From Jacaranda mimosifolia (taxonomy: Eukaryota > Streptophyta > Magnoliopsida > Lamiales > Bignoniaceae): 64,000 nucleotides of DNA. Below are positions 45,168 to 57,600 of this stretch, piece by piece. Under the pieces are notes generated by a model. The model was given only the letters and a program-made list of their open reading frames with translations. It was not told where the DNA came from and did not search any database. The translations under genes and the position numbers were made by a program. The stretch's first letter is position 1; the number at the start of each line of letters is the position of its first letter. The stretch covers positions 33,155,032 through 33,219,031 of the forward strand of contig CM032125.1 in NCBI GenBank assembly GCA_018894105.1. Reading direction: 5' to 3'.

Positions 45168-48100
45168 ATGCCTGCTGCAAAGTTATGCTCAAGAGGAACT
45201 CTCAATGCAACGAAATCAGAAGAAGGGAATGATTCCCTTGACACTTTCATCAGGCAAGCCATTGGAAAGGAGCCTCTTCTACCATTTTCCAGGACAGTGG
45301 ATAGTCCAGTGCAGTGGATTCAGTTGCTTCATGCTTTAGATCAGCCAGGTTTGTGATTATTCTTTTGCCTTAAGTCAAATTTGAAAGGCTATAATGGATG
45401 ATTTGTCTCAACCGTCTCAATTTGATTTGTAAAGAGTTTGGTTTTCTCTATGAGATGTGATGGCAATTGTGGGTAAAAATGGATCCTATGTTGATATAAA
45501 TGGGCATGATACAACCCTGATGCGACGCATGAAATTCCTAAATCTTTTGGGAGACAATGCGGCGGTTCAGTCCCAACTACATAAATAACACCATAAGCAT
45601 GCACGCAGCCACACTTCGAGCGTATAATTTAATACAATCTATTTTAAGATCTCTTATTTAATCTATAATTAGGAAATTTGCCCAGGCCCATATTCTGTGG
45701 CCCACGAAAAAGAATTTACTAGGGTTCTTTGGCCAATGCTAGTATTTCTTGCTGTCCTGCCTCAAATGTTAAAGCTGCTGCCGCTTCTCCCCCGCATTTC
45801 AGCAATCGGCCTCCACACACCGCAGCTGACCTATTCATATATATAAACACGCCAAAACTAATTAGATCTCATCCATCAAGGCTGCTGTAGCCGAAACTGA
45901 AGCAGAAGCTTGTTTGCAGACTCTTCATTTGTTATGTCCGACACAGCTAAGCATTTGGTCATCAAATATTTAAGAGAGACAGCAAGAGGAATAGAGAATA
46001 GATTGAGATCTCACCCACGTGGGTGTATTTTTGGTGTATATTTTTTGTGCAATCTGTTTCGTCGCACTTGATGGTGTTTTATTTCTTTATTTTGTTAGTT
46101 TCCAGAATGCTAAACACTCTATGTCTGCTGGTGTCCGGTGCATGTTCAGCACTGCAAGGACCATTTTCAGGGATTTGTTGCATAAATCCAAATGCTGTGG
46201 TTACCTGCGTTGGATGTCTGAATATATGATAGATCTAGGAGTTTTCACGACAGCATGTGTGCTAGATTTTTAATATTGATGTTTTTTTTCCTTCTTTTAC
46301 TTGCAGATCTCCCTGGTTGGCCCTTGCTGACTCCTCTGAAGGTTCAGATGCAGAAATGCGAGAAGTGTTCTCGGGAGTTCTGTTCACCAATTAACTACAG
46401 GAGACATATTCGAGTGCACCGCCGATCTTTAAATGTTAACAAGGTTATCTAAGTTGTCCACAGCTTCATAAGAAACACATGCAAAATTGATGGCCCCTCT
46501 TCCTGAATCATTAGCTTTCACATTTTGTAGATATGTTACTTTTTCTATCCCATTCTGGTATCTGTTAGATGGGTTGGAAACTTTTGTTTTTTGAATGTCA
46601 CGTTCTCCAATATTTCTAATGCTTGTGTTCACAATATATAGGAATCTCACAAAAATAGGGATTTATTGGCTGCATTTTGGGATAAGGTAATTTATTGTCA
46701 TGTTGTATTCATTTCTTGCTATTTTCTTCATTGTATTTCAGAATAAGATCACTTTTGTTGTGTGCAGCTATCACTGGACCAAGCTAAGGAAGTAGCATCA
46801 TTTAATGATGTGATGCTTAAGGTAATCATGTGGTTCCTCCCTTTTTATCTCCAGGGCCCATGCAAATTGTTGATTAGGATGGCATGTGACCTTGCGTTGG
46901 GAGTCTATGATGTCTAACATGAACTTCTGGCAGTTGATCTGTGCAAGCTAATTCTTGTGTTATCATGCCTGCTTGAGGCTGCTTGAGGACCAATACTGTT
47001 CATGCAACCATCAGTTTTTAGATTTTTATTTTGGTCCTACTTTGATGTATATTGAGTTCATCCTTATTGTTTCTTTCTGCACAAAAGTTCAGTTACTTGG
47101 GCTAAGTATTAGCCAAAATGGAAGTAAGTACTAAGTTAAGGTTCTGCTCATAAATATTCTGAAAGAATTATGCCTAGCTTTTGTACTAATAAAATATGAA
47201 GGTATGAAGATAATTCTTCAAGTTATTGTATTCTAACTTGCTTTGGAATCTTCTCCTTGCCTCATAGTTTTTCTAGATAAGATTTGTGTTCTGATTCTCA
47301 TGCTTTTGAAGTAAGATTGTGTTTCCTTGGATTTTGGAGCTGCGACTTGTGCTGTATGGGAATTGTTAAAATTGTTTCCAGAATATTTGATGAGGTGTGC
47401 ATTCTATTTGTTTTTTGTTCTATTAATAATGTTTATTTGATGGTAGCAACTTATCCACGGTGAAGTTTATTGGAAAAAGTGCCATTTGATTGTGAATTAT
47501 GACAACAAGGCCTTCCAATTGGATGTTGCCTACAACCTTGAGAAGCTCAAACTCTACTTTGCATCTATTCGAGGGTTTGAGATGTGCTTTTTGTATGCTT
47601 GGTTCTGCAGCGCCCATTCTAGCATTTCTGTTTTGTTAGATAATGAATTTTCAATTTTCCATGTTCACTACCTCTAAAAGACTACTTTGCCTCTGACTGT
47701 GGCAAGCTCAATTGTAGTTATAATATTTGCTTCTGTTCATGAGTGTTTATTTGGTCTGTCAAATAATTAGGTGTAAAAAGTTGCATCTTGTTATGACTTT
47801 GTGCTTCTTTGGTATCTTCTTAAGCACTTGTCTTTTCACATCAAATGCACGTACTCAGTTATGATTTGGTTTTACATTAACCTCTCAGGAAATTTCTGGA
47901 TCATCGGTAATAAGCTCTTTGGCATCTTCCCTTCGCAAACCAGGTGTATGGACTCTTCCGCAGGTTTATGTGAAGGCTGGCTCCACACTGTTGGTAAGGA
48001 GGCATCAGTTAGTTTTTATCCCATAGTGCTCCCTGTTCAGTTATTCCCATGGGTGATGACTATCATCTCCTTATCAATTTTTTCACATAAATCTTCCTTT

Positions 48101-51100
48101 ATTCGCAGGATATCATTCAAGCTAAGCCTTCCAGACTACCAATATCCTCACAGGAATTGTTTAGCATCCTTGATGATGCTAGTGAGAGAACATTCTTATG
48201 TGCTGGCACAGCTGACATTGTACAAAAATATGTGTTTGATGGAGAAACTGCCAAAAATAGCCTTGAGTTGAAGAACCTAGTTGCTAGCACTAGCTTCCTT
48301 TTTGAGCAGCAACTGGTATTCACTCTTATTTTTCCTTCTTTACTTTTGACTGTGTTTAGTTACTTTCAATGGACGTCCTCTTGTTTACCTGAAGATATAA
48401 GCATGCATGGAATCCAGGTTTCACATAACTTCATTTGGATATAAAACAGAACAATGTTGTTCACTTTTTTATGGGGCCTCTATTGGCAAACCACATTCAT
48501 TAACCAAGCCTTCTATAGTTTTAGTTTCAACCAGATCTTTCTCTCCATGGTGGGGGATTGGTCTTTTCCTGATTAATATTTCTTCTTTCCTTCTGTTCTA
48601 AATTCTCCCCTTAGATCCTATTTCACTTAGGTGTCATCTCTAAATTTAATTTTATTGTGCCCTATTTTAAGATGTTATGCTTTCGTAACCAGGTGAAAGC
48701 ATGGGTTGCTGACAAAGATGCAGAAGCTTTGAAATGTCAGAAACTGCTTGTGGAGGAGGAAGAAGCTGCACAGAAAAGGTAGATTCATTTGCTTATAACA
48801 AATTTTTATGGGGTGGACTTTGCGGTTAGCTGTGGAACTTGGTTTTTGTTTAGTTACATCTTCGAGTGATTTTCTCTTAGGTATTACAACAGATTGTTGT
48901 TCTTGCTTTATTTATTTTCATCAATCAATCTTTTTCCTGATTCTTTGCATCTCTTCTAATTTTTCTTATTGATTTTGCCTTTCATTTAAAGTGGTGTTTA
49001 TTGGGATCTCGTATTCTTTTTAAATCTTTACCACTTCAAATATCATATTTTTTATGTCTCATTTGTAATTTTTAATCTGTTCTATGTGGTTCGGACTTGG
49101 TTACGAGCATCTGGTATAAGGATGGATCTGGGTGCAGGTCATTTTGATTATCCATAGTTAGGATTAGAAATGAGGCAAAATTGATATTTCACATTAGCTT
49201 GACTATGGGCATTGTGAAACTGAATTTCTGAAATTGATTTAGCTTGTTTTGGGATTCTATGAAGGTGTTTTGCAAAAATTCATGATATGAAAAAGTCAAA
49301 GAGTACCATATATAAACATATTATAACTGAAAGATTATAAGAAAGATACTCCCTTTACTAGTATAGTAAATTATTGTTATGGCTTGGTTTGAGTCTTCTA
49401 TGTTTGCACGACTTCGCTGCACGTCTATGGTCAGACATGGAGCTAAAACATGGTAAAGCAATATTTTAAAGAACCTTGCTTTTGCTGGTGTAAATTGTTT
49501 ATGCACGATCAATTTGCTAAAGAGAAGCAATGGCACTGGTGCTTTGTATATGATCTATGTGGTGATATAAACTGAGGTTTTACAAATGTTTTGGTATTAA
49601 TTGAAGATATTCTTCAATGTGCTTATAGTTGAGGATGTTACGTAGACATTAATTCAGCCAATTAAACATTATCCATATTAGATGGAGTTCAAAATACATG
49701 GCCCACTTTGAGTGTTAGCGCATTCTGAACCTGGAGGAAGTGGATGGAGCTACAGGGGCACTGAATTGAGTGTTTCCATTACTGATTTTTCTGTCTGAAA
49801 TGTTTCTAGGCAAGCAGTGCTTTTGGAGAGGAAAAAACAGAAAAAACTGCGTCAGAAGGAACAGAAAGGGAACGAAAAATCATATGGGTCCAATGCAGAT
49901 TTGAATGTTAATGTTGATGCAGCAGATATGCCAACTTCAGCTGAAGCATCTGGCCCTTCCTCTCCCACTGATTCCAATTCAGATTCACCAGATATGTCCA
50001 CAAATTCAGTTTCCTGCCTAGAACCCGTGCAGCCCCAAATAAAAGAATCAGAAAATATTGAACCTCAGTTGGATCCCAGCAGTGAACATATTATTGACCA
50101 GGGGGATCCTCAGTCCATTGAACTGCAGGTGGTGGATGCAAATGGCCATCGACATTCGGCAACAAACCGCTGGCAGGTTCCGAAGTCGCAAAGGGGCAGC
50201 CGGCATGGTTTCCATGTAAGCCCAAAACTTCAGATGTTAAAACTTGAACCTGCACATAAGCTTGGTCCATCGAAAGACCGGAGTCTACTGAATGGGAGCA
50301 AAGTTTGGACCAAGAAACTCAAAATTGACAGTGATGGGGAGAACTTGAAGCCACCCTCATTGCAGGGAGAGGCCAATCAGCAGATTGAAGAAAATAAATG
50401 CGAGGTGATAATTGGTTCTATACCTGTCACACTGAAGAGTTGTGTTGCACAGCAGCAAGATAGCCGCCCAGATGAAGCACAAGATGCATGCAGGACAGAG
50501 CATGCCATGCTTAAGAAGAAAAATGCTTCAGAAAAACTAATTAAAGCTAATAATATTCAGTCTGGTACTACCCGAGTGGCTTCCAAGATTTGGAGGCCTG
50601 TAAGCCATGGTGAAAATAGAAGTACCTCCCCTACTGCTAGAGGTGATGAGGATTCTGAGGGGGTTACTATGTTGAAAAAGGTTCAAGACCCAATTCTATC
50701 TGGTGAAAGATCTGAACAATCACAAGGTACAGATGGTGATTATTTTGACAATCGGAAGCACCATCATGTGCCTTCAGATGAAAATGCTCAACAAGGACGT
50801 TTGCCTTTCTCCAGCATTGCCGCAAGGGAATTTCTTGCGCAGAGTATGCCTATTTTGCCTTCATCAATTATTGTGTTTTGTAATTCATTATCCCACTAAA
50901 ATACTGTTTGAATTTCTTTATTGCTGGTTAGAATGAGACGCCCGTTCGTTCTAATTTGTGCAGGATGGAAGGAAGCCATCTCGGGAGACCATGTGAAATT
51001 AGTTCTTTCCTCTGGGAGTGAACCTCCCGGATGCTCTGATGTTCAGCCCGACTCTTCAACAATCTCCAATCTGTCCAATCCTCACAAACCTAGTAATGTT

Positions 51101-51208
51101 GGCCATGCTGAAAATCAGTCTGGCAGAAGCCTTCCAGTTAAATTCAGCAAAAAGCCTGAGAAGAGTATGAAAGCGAAATACATACCCAAAAATAAAGCAG
51201 CTGCCTAG
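45168..51208 (+). CDS. C2H2 zinc-finger protein with long disordered tail, function unknown
   Basis: Exons: 45168-45348, 46307-46443, 46642-46686, 46768-46821, 47889-47993, 48109-48315, 48693-48778, 49810-50843 and 50964-51208; in phase, 697 aa. The N-terminus (MPAAKLCSRGTLNA...DSLDTFIRQAIGKEPLL) and the single C2H2 finger CEKCSREFC...YRRHIRVH (C78, C81, H94, H98) match a conserved, uncharacterised plant family. Then come conserved segments LAAFWDKL, VYVKAGSTLLDIIQ and SSQELFSILDDASERTFLC, an acidic-basic coiled stretch (LLVEEEEAAQKRQAVLLERK) and a 345-residue low-complexity tail. The tail ends with a conserved motif FLAQRWKEAISGDHVKLVL followed by Lys-rich sequence. Probably nuclear. Role not known; binding of nucleic acid is only inferred from the finger. 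The leader intron is unusually long and transposon-loaded. Confidence 0.88.
45690..46018 (+). promoter_or_regulatory. Possible internal promoter and alternative first exon
   Basis: Inside intron 1 of the zinc-finger gene lie two GGCCCA site II motifs (about 45687-45707), a TATA-like CATATATATAAAC (45835-45847), and an ATG at 45934 opening MSDTAKHLVIKYLRE. A donor-like CAC-GTGGGT after 46018 would leave one extra base (85 nt), the phase needed by exon 2 at 46307. It could be an alternative start giving a different N-terminus in front of the zinc finger, or a nested gene fragment. Confidence 0.3.
47447..47676 (+). other. Unexplained open frame in zinc-finger gene intron 4
   Basis: A frame of 76 codons plus stop opens directly after a TAG that could be an acceptor. 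It reads QLIHGEVYWKKCHLIVNY and later AYNLEKLKLYFASIRG. The main exon chain skips it (exon 4 joins exon 5 at 47889 in phase with family continuity). It could be a cryptic exon or a fragment of inserted DNA. Not recognised. Confidence 0.25.
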
Positions 51209-53340
51209 AGGATAAATAGTTTTTTTAGTCTAGCATATTGCCATTACATTCTTAGCAGAGGTTCCAGTTTTACCAGTGGTCTTCTGTAAGAAAATTGCAG
51301 GAAGTTTTCCTGAGAAATTGATATTTGTTTTCGATCAGGGATAGCATTGGGGGGATGGGGATGGTAGATTCTATAGGTCTGTGGTATGATCCCGAATTAT
51401 TACAGCACTTGTAAAGTAGGGGGGTTCATGTTTTTCCATGCAGACATTTCCTGTGATAAATTGATTTTTGCTGCTAACTGAAGACTTTTAATGACATCTG
51501 ATGTGCCAAATGATATGTGAATGCGTGATTTTAACGTGGTGGTTCGTAAATATTCCGAACATGTGGCGGCGTACGAGTTCCTTTGCGGCTTTGCTCCCAT
51601 ATTAATACCGGCAACAACAATGTCTAAGCTAAATTGAGCAAAGGTGGTTATTTTTTAATATTGTGTCAATTCTACTTAATTTTAAGCTTATGCACATTTA
51701 TTCAATAATAGATATTGACAAATAATCCGACATTGATAATGTGTTTAATTTTGGCGATAAACAGGCTTTATTTTCAAGTAAATTGTCTGTCAATATTTAT
51801 ATTTACATTGAAATATCTCCCCCTAGAATTCAAAATATGCTAAGTACATATATTTTTATCAGCATAAGAAAGACTACACCAGGTAGATATCTTATTCTTT
51901 ACTATTTTATTCAATTGGTAAACTTTCTTTTGATATCAAGAAGTTCAAATATTTTTCTTTTTAATAATTAGTGACGAAACATCATGAAGATTTTTGTTGC
52001 TTAAGTTATAACCAAACGTTACCTAAAACTTTCTGTTAATATTCTGTTGTGTAATATTTAATTGTGCATGACCTAAAAACTTTTTGTTAGGTGGGAGTAT
52101 GCAATATTTAGTTGTGGGTAATGACTTGTGAGTTTCCATTATGATATTTTTTATTTTTTTATGTGAGGTGGATCCAATAGCATAAGATAGCTTTTATGCC
52201 TTTTGTGATGCTGAAGGCCGAAGGGCATTCATCCCTCACCATATGACAAATAAACTTTTCAACCCAGCAACGCATCAGGATACCGATTTCGTGATATTGC
52301 ATTGGTCCGGGGGGGCGCCCATTTTTTTGTTTGTTTTAAGGGTTTAGCGCGTGAGATGGGTCCCAAATTTTGATTGAGATTCGGGTCCACCAAAATTATA
52401 TCGGGTAAGATATCTGCTGGGGTCAATGCCTTTTAGGGTCAGTGTTTGGTATCAGGTAGGGGTTAGTACGAATGTTAGTTATCATCATGAGAATTCCAAG
52501 TGTCGAGTCTGTCCACAGCAAAATAATTTAAAATTTTGATTTTGACATTGGGGTACCTCTCATTTTGGATCCATTTGTTGTATTTTAAATTTTGTGGGAA
52601 TTAATTTTTACAATTTTTTATAGTCATAGCATTTGGTTGTTTAAAAAAAATTCTTAAGTTTTTTTATTTAATTACATTTTGTCATGATACATTTAATTTT
52701 TTTTTCATATCAAGATAAACTCATTTTGTGATTAAAATATTTCAATAATAATATAATAGTAACAATTTTGAAAGGATTAACACCCTACGAAAAAATAGAT
52801 TGTCGACCACATCACACTTCCCCCTAAAATGTTAGGAAATTAACAAAAAATAAATACAATAATTAAAAAAATTAGCCGTAGTACATCACAAAAATTTTGA
52901 GATTATTAAAAAAATAATAATTAAAAAAAACTTGAATTATGCACAAGATCCAACGCTTATAAAATTAGTAAAAGATATGGCTCACATATATAACAACACA
53001 GAATTAAAGAATACCAAAACATGCAAAACATTTATGTTTTACTATCAACACAAAAAAGAATCAAATAGGTAAAAAAAAAAAAAAAGATTCTTTTATATAC
53101 ACAAGTTGAACTATGATCTCTAGTTCTTTAAAAACCTAATTTGCGTAGGTGGACTCCCAAGCTTTTTCACCATGGTTGCCCACAATTGTTCTCAAATAAT
53201 TATGTTCTATTCATCTTAAAATAATAATGTATTTAGTAGGCTTGATTGTGTGCCTGGTAGTTTGGATAGTACAGTAAAAAAAGTGTTTCACTAAGAAAAA
53301 TATTCGGTATTTTGAACTTTCCACGTTTTCAATATACATA

Positions 53341-53372
<32 letters not shown>

Positions 53373-53686
53373 GATCATAAATTTCCATCAATAATAATAT
53401 AGACTTTTCCCAAGTTTTGTAGCCTTTAATGAATTTTCTATAATCATGAAAGTATTCTATAAAAATAGATTAAATAAATTAGTCAAATTAATCCTAGATT
53501 TTATTCGATGAGGTGGGCCCGTAACACTTCCACCAACTCTCGCCGTGCCTGTCCGAGTTCAAACCACGTCACTTGAAATGGGAAAGGAAACCCACCTTAA
53601 AATCAGTATTTAATCTCCCTTAATGTTGCCATTTATTTTTCATTCGAAAACATTCTTTTGGGCAGCTTGTAGAGGACTAGATAGCT
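51209..53686. other. Intergenic region between the zinc-finger and membrane protein genes
   Basis: Begins with the zinc-finger gene 3' untranslated region (to about 51600). The rest is AT-rich with no recognised gene. An (ATT)n microsatellite lies at 53340-53372. The promoter of the following gene should be in 53.4-53.68 kb. Confidence 0.6.
53340..53372. repeat. (ATT)n microsatellite
   Basis: About eleven ATT units. Confidence 0.95.
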
Positions 53687-54250
53687 ATGGGATCTCAATT
53701 CATCCACCCTCTGCTGCAAAAGATAAAATTAGCACTTGTTATTCCTGGCCAACTCGTACAAAGATTATTGCCGCCGCCGCCGCCAAGCCCAAGTACAGCT
53801 CCCCCCATAGAGAGTGTTGGTCTTCCTCCGCAACCACTTCATCATCATCAACCCGGTGATGAATTTTCAGCCATATTTCTTACTCTCTGCTTTACATCAG
53901 CAGTCGACTCTTTGCTGCTATTTCTCCAGTTTCAAAATGAGCAAAAACATCTTCATTTCCCCATCTCCTTTCACTTCTTCTCCCTCGCCCTCGCTTGTGC
54001 TTTTGCCACCACTTTCGTCGAAAAATTTGTCGTTGCCGTTCCCGGTAACAGATTTGCTGTTCTGCTCAGGAAAATGGGAATAGCTTTTATGGGCGCTGCA
54101 TTTGTTCTAGCAATTATGATCCCCTCTCCGGTGTGGCTAAGGATCATAGTCGCAGCCATTTCCTTCTTCCTCCCACTGGTTGCCGCCGTTGTCCAAATGT
54201 TTGAACTCAGGAGGATCTATTGCGGAAACAATGAAATAATAGTAAAGTAA
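53687..54250 (+). CDS. Small multi-pass membrane protein, C-terminus rewritten by a copia insertion
   Basis: Single-exon ORF of 187 codons from an ATG in AT-rich flanks (MGSQFIHPLLQKIKLAL). A Pro-rich stretch (about 28-58) is followed by four hydrophobic helices: FSAIFLTLCFTSAVDSLLLF, a second around FFSLALACAFATTFVEKFVV, MGIAFMGAAFVLAIMI, and LRIIVAAISFFLPLVAAVV. The family is not recognised. The retrotransposon at 54198 enters in codon 171, so the last 17 residues (MFELRRIYCGNN onward) and the stop are LTR sequence. The host frame resumes after the element at 59065 and meets TAA at 59087-59089, so the uninterrupted protein would have been 176 aa, losing only about six residues. The product may still be made and functional. 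Confidence 0.6.
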   Translation: MGSQFIHPLLQKIKLALVIPGQLVQRLLPPPPPSPSTAPPIESVGLPPQPLHHHQPGDEFSAIFLTLCFTSAVDSLLLFLQFQNEQKHLHFPISFHFFSLALACAFATTFVEKFVVAVPGNRFAVLLRKMGIAFMGAAFVLAIMIPSPVWLRIIVAAISFFLPLVAAVVQMFELRRIYCGNNEIIVK

Positions 54251-54609
54251 TTCAATGTAAAGTGACAATAAGATTTAACGTGGTTCGGCGATGTGCCTAA
54301 TCCACCCGACAAAGAAAAGGAATTTTATTGATCTCAAATCAAAGTGCAAGTACAAACTTAAATCCCACGAATCTCACGAAAACACCTAACACCCTCCTTC
54401 TAAACTCCGTCTTGAGAGAATTACTCAAAAGCAGTAAAGAAGCCCTTGTGTTATGTTCGTGATGATTTCTTTGAAAGAAACAACTAATATTTATAGTCAA
54501 AAAGACTACTTTACCTAGGACTAGGAAACCCAATAAAAGAAGGAGTCCTAATTCTAGTCAAACTTGATCTCCTTGTCAAACTTACCTCAATTTCAAGGCA
54601 AAATCAACA
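54198..54609 (-). repeat. 3' LTR of the copia element
   Basis: 412 bp, TG...CA ends. On the minus strand the first bases are TGTTGATTTTGCC. Its outer end forms the last codons and stop of the upstream host ORF. Confidence 0.97.
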
Positions 54610-54625
54610 ATTCTCCACCTTGACT
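54610..54625 (-). other. Polypurine tract of the copia element
   Basis: On the minus strand AAGGTGGAGAAT lies directly before the 3' LTR, the usual place for plus-strand priming in Ty1/copia. Confidence 0.8.
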
Positions 54626-54671
54626 TGAAATTTCCATTCATCTTCTTTGTCCCTGCCCCTAATAGGGCCTG

Positions 54672-57600
54672 TTATCTGAGTCTGCAAATATTAATCAAAT
54701 CCAAGCAATGCTCAAATTTGATTCCTGGAACAGCCTTAGTCAACATGTCTGCCGGATTATCCTTAGTCCCAACTTTGTCAACCAACATGACTCCTTGGGA
54801 CACCATATCCCGAACAAAGTGATACCTCACATCTATGTGTTTTGTTCTCTCATGAAATGCTTGATTCTTTGACAAGTGTATGGCACTCTGACTGTCACAA
54901 AATATCTTAGTGATCTCAGAAGTCATACCCATATCATCGATAAGCCCCTTTAGCCAAATGCCTTCTTTAACGCCTTCAGCCAAAGCCATGTACTCAGCTT
55001 CTGTTGTGGACAATGCAACTGATGACTGCAAAGTCGCCTTCCAGCTAACTGTACAACTTGATACACAAAACATATAGCCCGTCATGGACCTTCTGCTGTC
55101 CAAATCCCCTGCATAGTCTGCATCCACATAGCCAATAATTCTTGTAGTAGAATTCGATTGACTATACCTCAAACATCTGCCTGCAGAGCCTCTCAAATAC
55201 CTCATGATCCATTTCACAGCCAGCCAATGAGTCTTTCCTGGCTTGTGCATATACCTACTCACAACACTGACTGCATGTGAAATGTCTGGCCTAGTGCACA
55301 CCATGGCATACATCAAGCTACCCACTGCACTAGCATATGGCACATTTGACATGTGCTCCACCTCCTCCTCAGTACTCGGTGATAGATCTGATGAGAGCCT
55401 GAAATGAGCTGCAAGTGGCGTATTTACTGGCTTGGACTTATTCATCCCAAATCGCTCAAGTACTTTCTCAATGTAATGTTGTTGAGACAAGTACAACAAT
55501 CCTGCTTGTCTATCCCGGATGATCTCCATGCCCAAAATCTTCTTTGCATTGCCCAAATCCTTCATCTCAAATTCTTCACTTAACTGAGCTTTTAATTGGT
55601 TGATCTCAGATATGTTTCTAGAGGCAATCAACATATCATCAACGTACAACAGCAAATATACGAGAAGGCTATCACTACAAATTTTGTAATATACACAACA
55701 ATCAAATTTGTTTCTAGTATATCCTATCTTGGTAATAAAAGCATCAAACCTTTTATACCACTGCCTGGGAGACTGCTTCAAGCCATATAATGATCTTTTC
55801 AAAAGACATGCTTGATTTTGTTTCCCGGGAACAACGAATCCTTCTGGTTGACTCATGTAGATTTGTTCCTCCAACTCACCATGCAAAAACGCTGTTTTCA
55901 CATCCATTTGCTCCAGTTCCATATCAAACAGAGCAACCATGGCAAGTAAAACATGAATGGAAGTATGTTTTACAATTGGGGAGAATACTTCATGAAAGTC
56001 AACTCCCTCTCTCTGAGTAAAACCCTTGGCAACCAATCGCGCCTTGCATCTAGCATCTTCAACACCAGGAATTCCTTCTTTCTTCTTGTAGATCCATTTG
56101 CAACCTACAATTTTTTGCCCTTTGGGTACATCAACCAGCTCCCATGTGCTATTCTTGTGTAGAGACTCCATCTCTTCACTCATAGCTGCAACCCATTTAT
56201 CAGAATCTGGCCTGGAAATTGCCTCTTTGTATGAGACTGGATCATCTCCTACAAACTCCTCAGCTGAACTCAAAGCATAAGCTACCAGATCTGAGTAAGC
56301 ATACCGTTGTGGTGGTTTGATCTGCCTCCTCTCCCTATCGCGAGCCAAGCGATAATTTTGTAGTGGTTCATTTTCCTGCTGTTGATTAGGTGGTAATGTG
56401 CTCTCACCAGCTTCATCTACCACCTTCTGTTTCCCCTTTGAAACTTGTGGAGGATCAATATGAATCTCCACCTTCTCCTTAACGCCCTGTTGACCGCTTT
56501 CCTGCTGCTCTACCTTTTTCACCATTGCAGACTCATCGAATGTCACGTCTCTGCTGATAATCATCTTGGAGCCCTTGTCATCATTACACCACAAACGATA
56601 ACCTTTGACTCCATCTGCATAGCCTAGAAATATGCACTTCCTAGCCCTTGGCTCAAGCTTCCCATCCCGGACATGAGCATAGGCTGGACACCCAAATACT
56701 CTCAGATTTGAGTAATCAGCAGGAGACCCAGACCAAACTTCCATTGGTGTCTTGCAGTCCAAAGCGGTTGATGGTGACCTATTCACCAAATAACAAGCAG
56801 TGTTAATTGCTTCTGCCCAAAAATCCTTGGACAATCCAGCGTTAAAGAGCATGCATCTAACTCTTTCCAAGATAGTCCTGTTCATCCGTTCTGCAACTCC
56901 ATTCTGCTGTGGTGTATGTACAACTGTGCGATGCCTCACAATTCCTTCCTTCTCACAAAATTCCTGAAATTCCTTGTTGCAGAACTCCAATCCGTTGTCA
57001 GTCCTCAAGCGCTTGATTTCCTTTCCTGTCTGCTTCTCAATTAAGGTCTTCCATTGCTTGAAGTTGACAAACACCTCATCCTTATGCTTCAGCAGGTACA
57101 CCCATACTCTACGTGAGAAATCATCTATGAATGTCAGCATGTACCTTGCACCTCCCTTTGAAGGAACTTGAGAAGGCCCCCAAAGATCTGAGTGAATGTA
57201 ATCCAAGGTACCTTTGGTCCTATGAACTGCAGTACTGAATTTCACCCTATGTTGCTTGCCCAGCACACACTGCTCGCAGAAATCCAGTTCACCAGTCTTC
57301 TCTCCGCAAAGTAAACCTCGTTTGCTCAATTCTGACATCCCCCTCTCACTCATATGCCCAAGCCGCATATGCCAGAGTCTCGTAGTATCATTGATTGATG
57401 AAGAAACCGCTGCAGTACCAGAAATCGTGTTTCCCTGCAATATGTAAAGGCCGTTTCGCTTTTCTCCCTTCATGATAAGCATTGCACCTTTGGAAACCCG
57501 CGGAACTCCATCTCGAGCTCTGTACTCGCAACCATTCTTGTCCAGAGTACCTAGCGATATCAGGTTTTTCTTCAAATCTGGAACATGACGCACATCTGTT

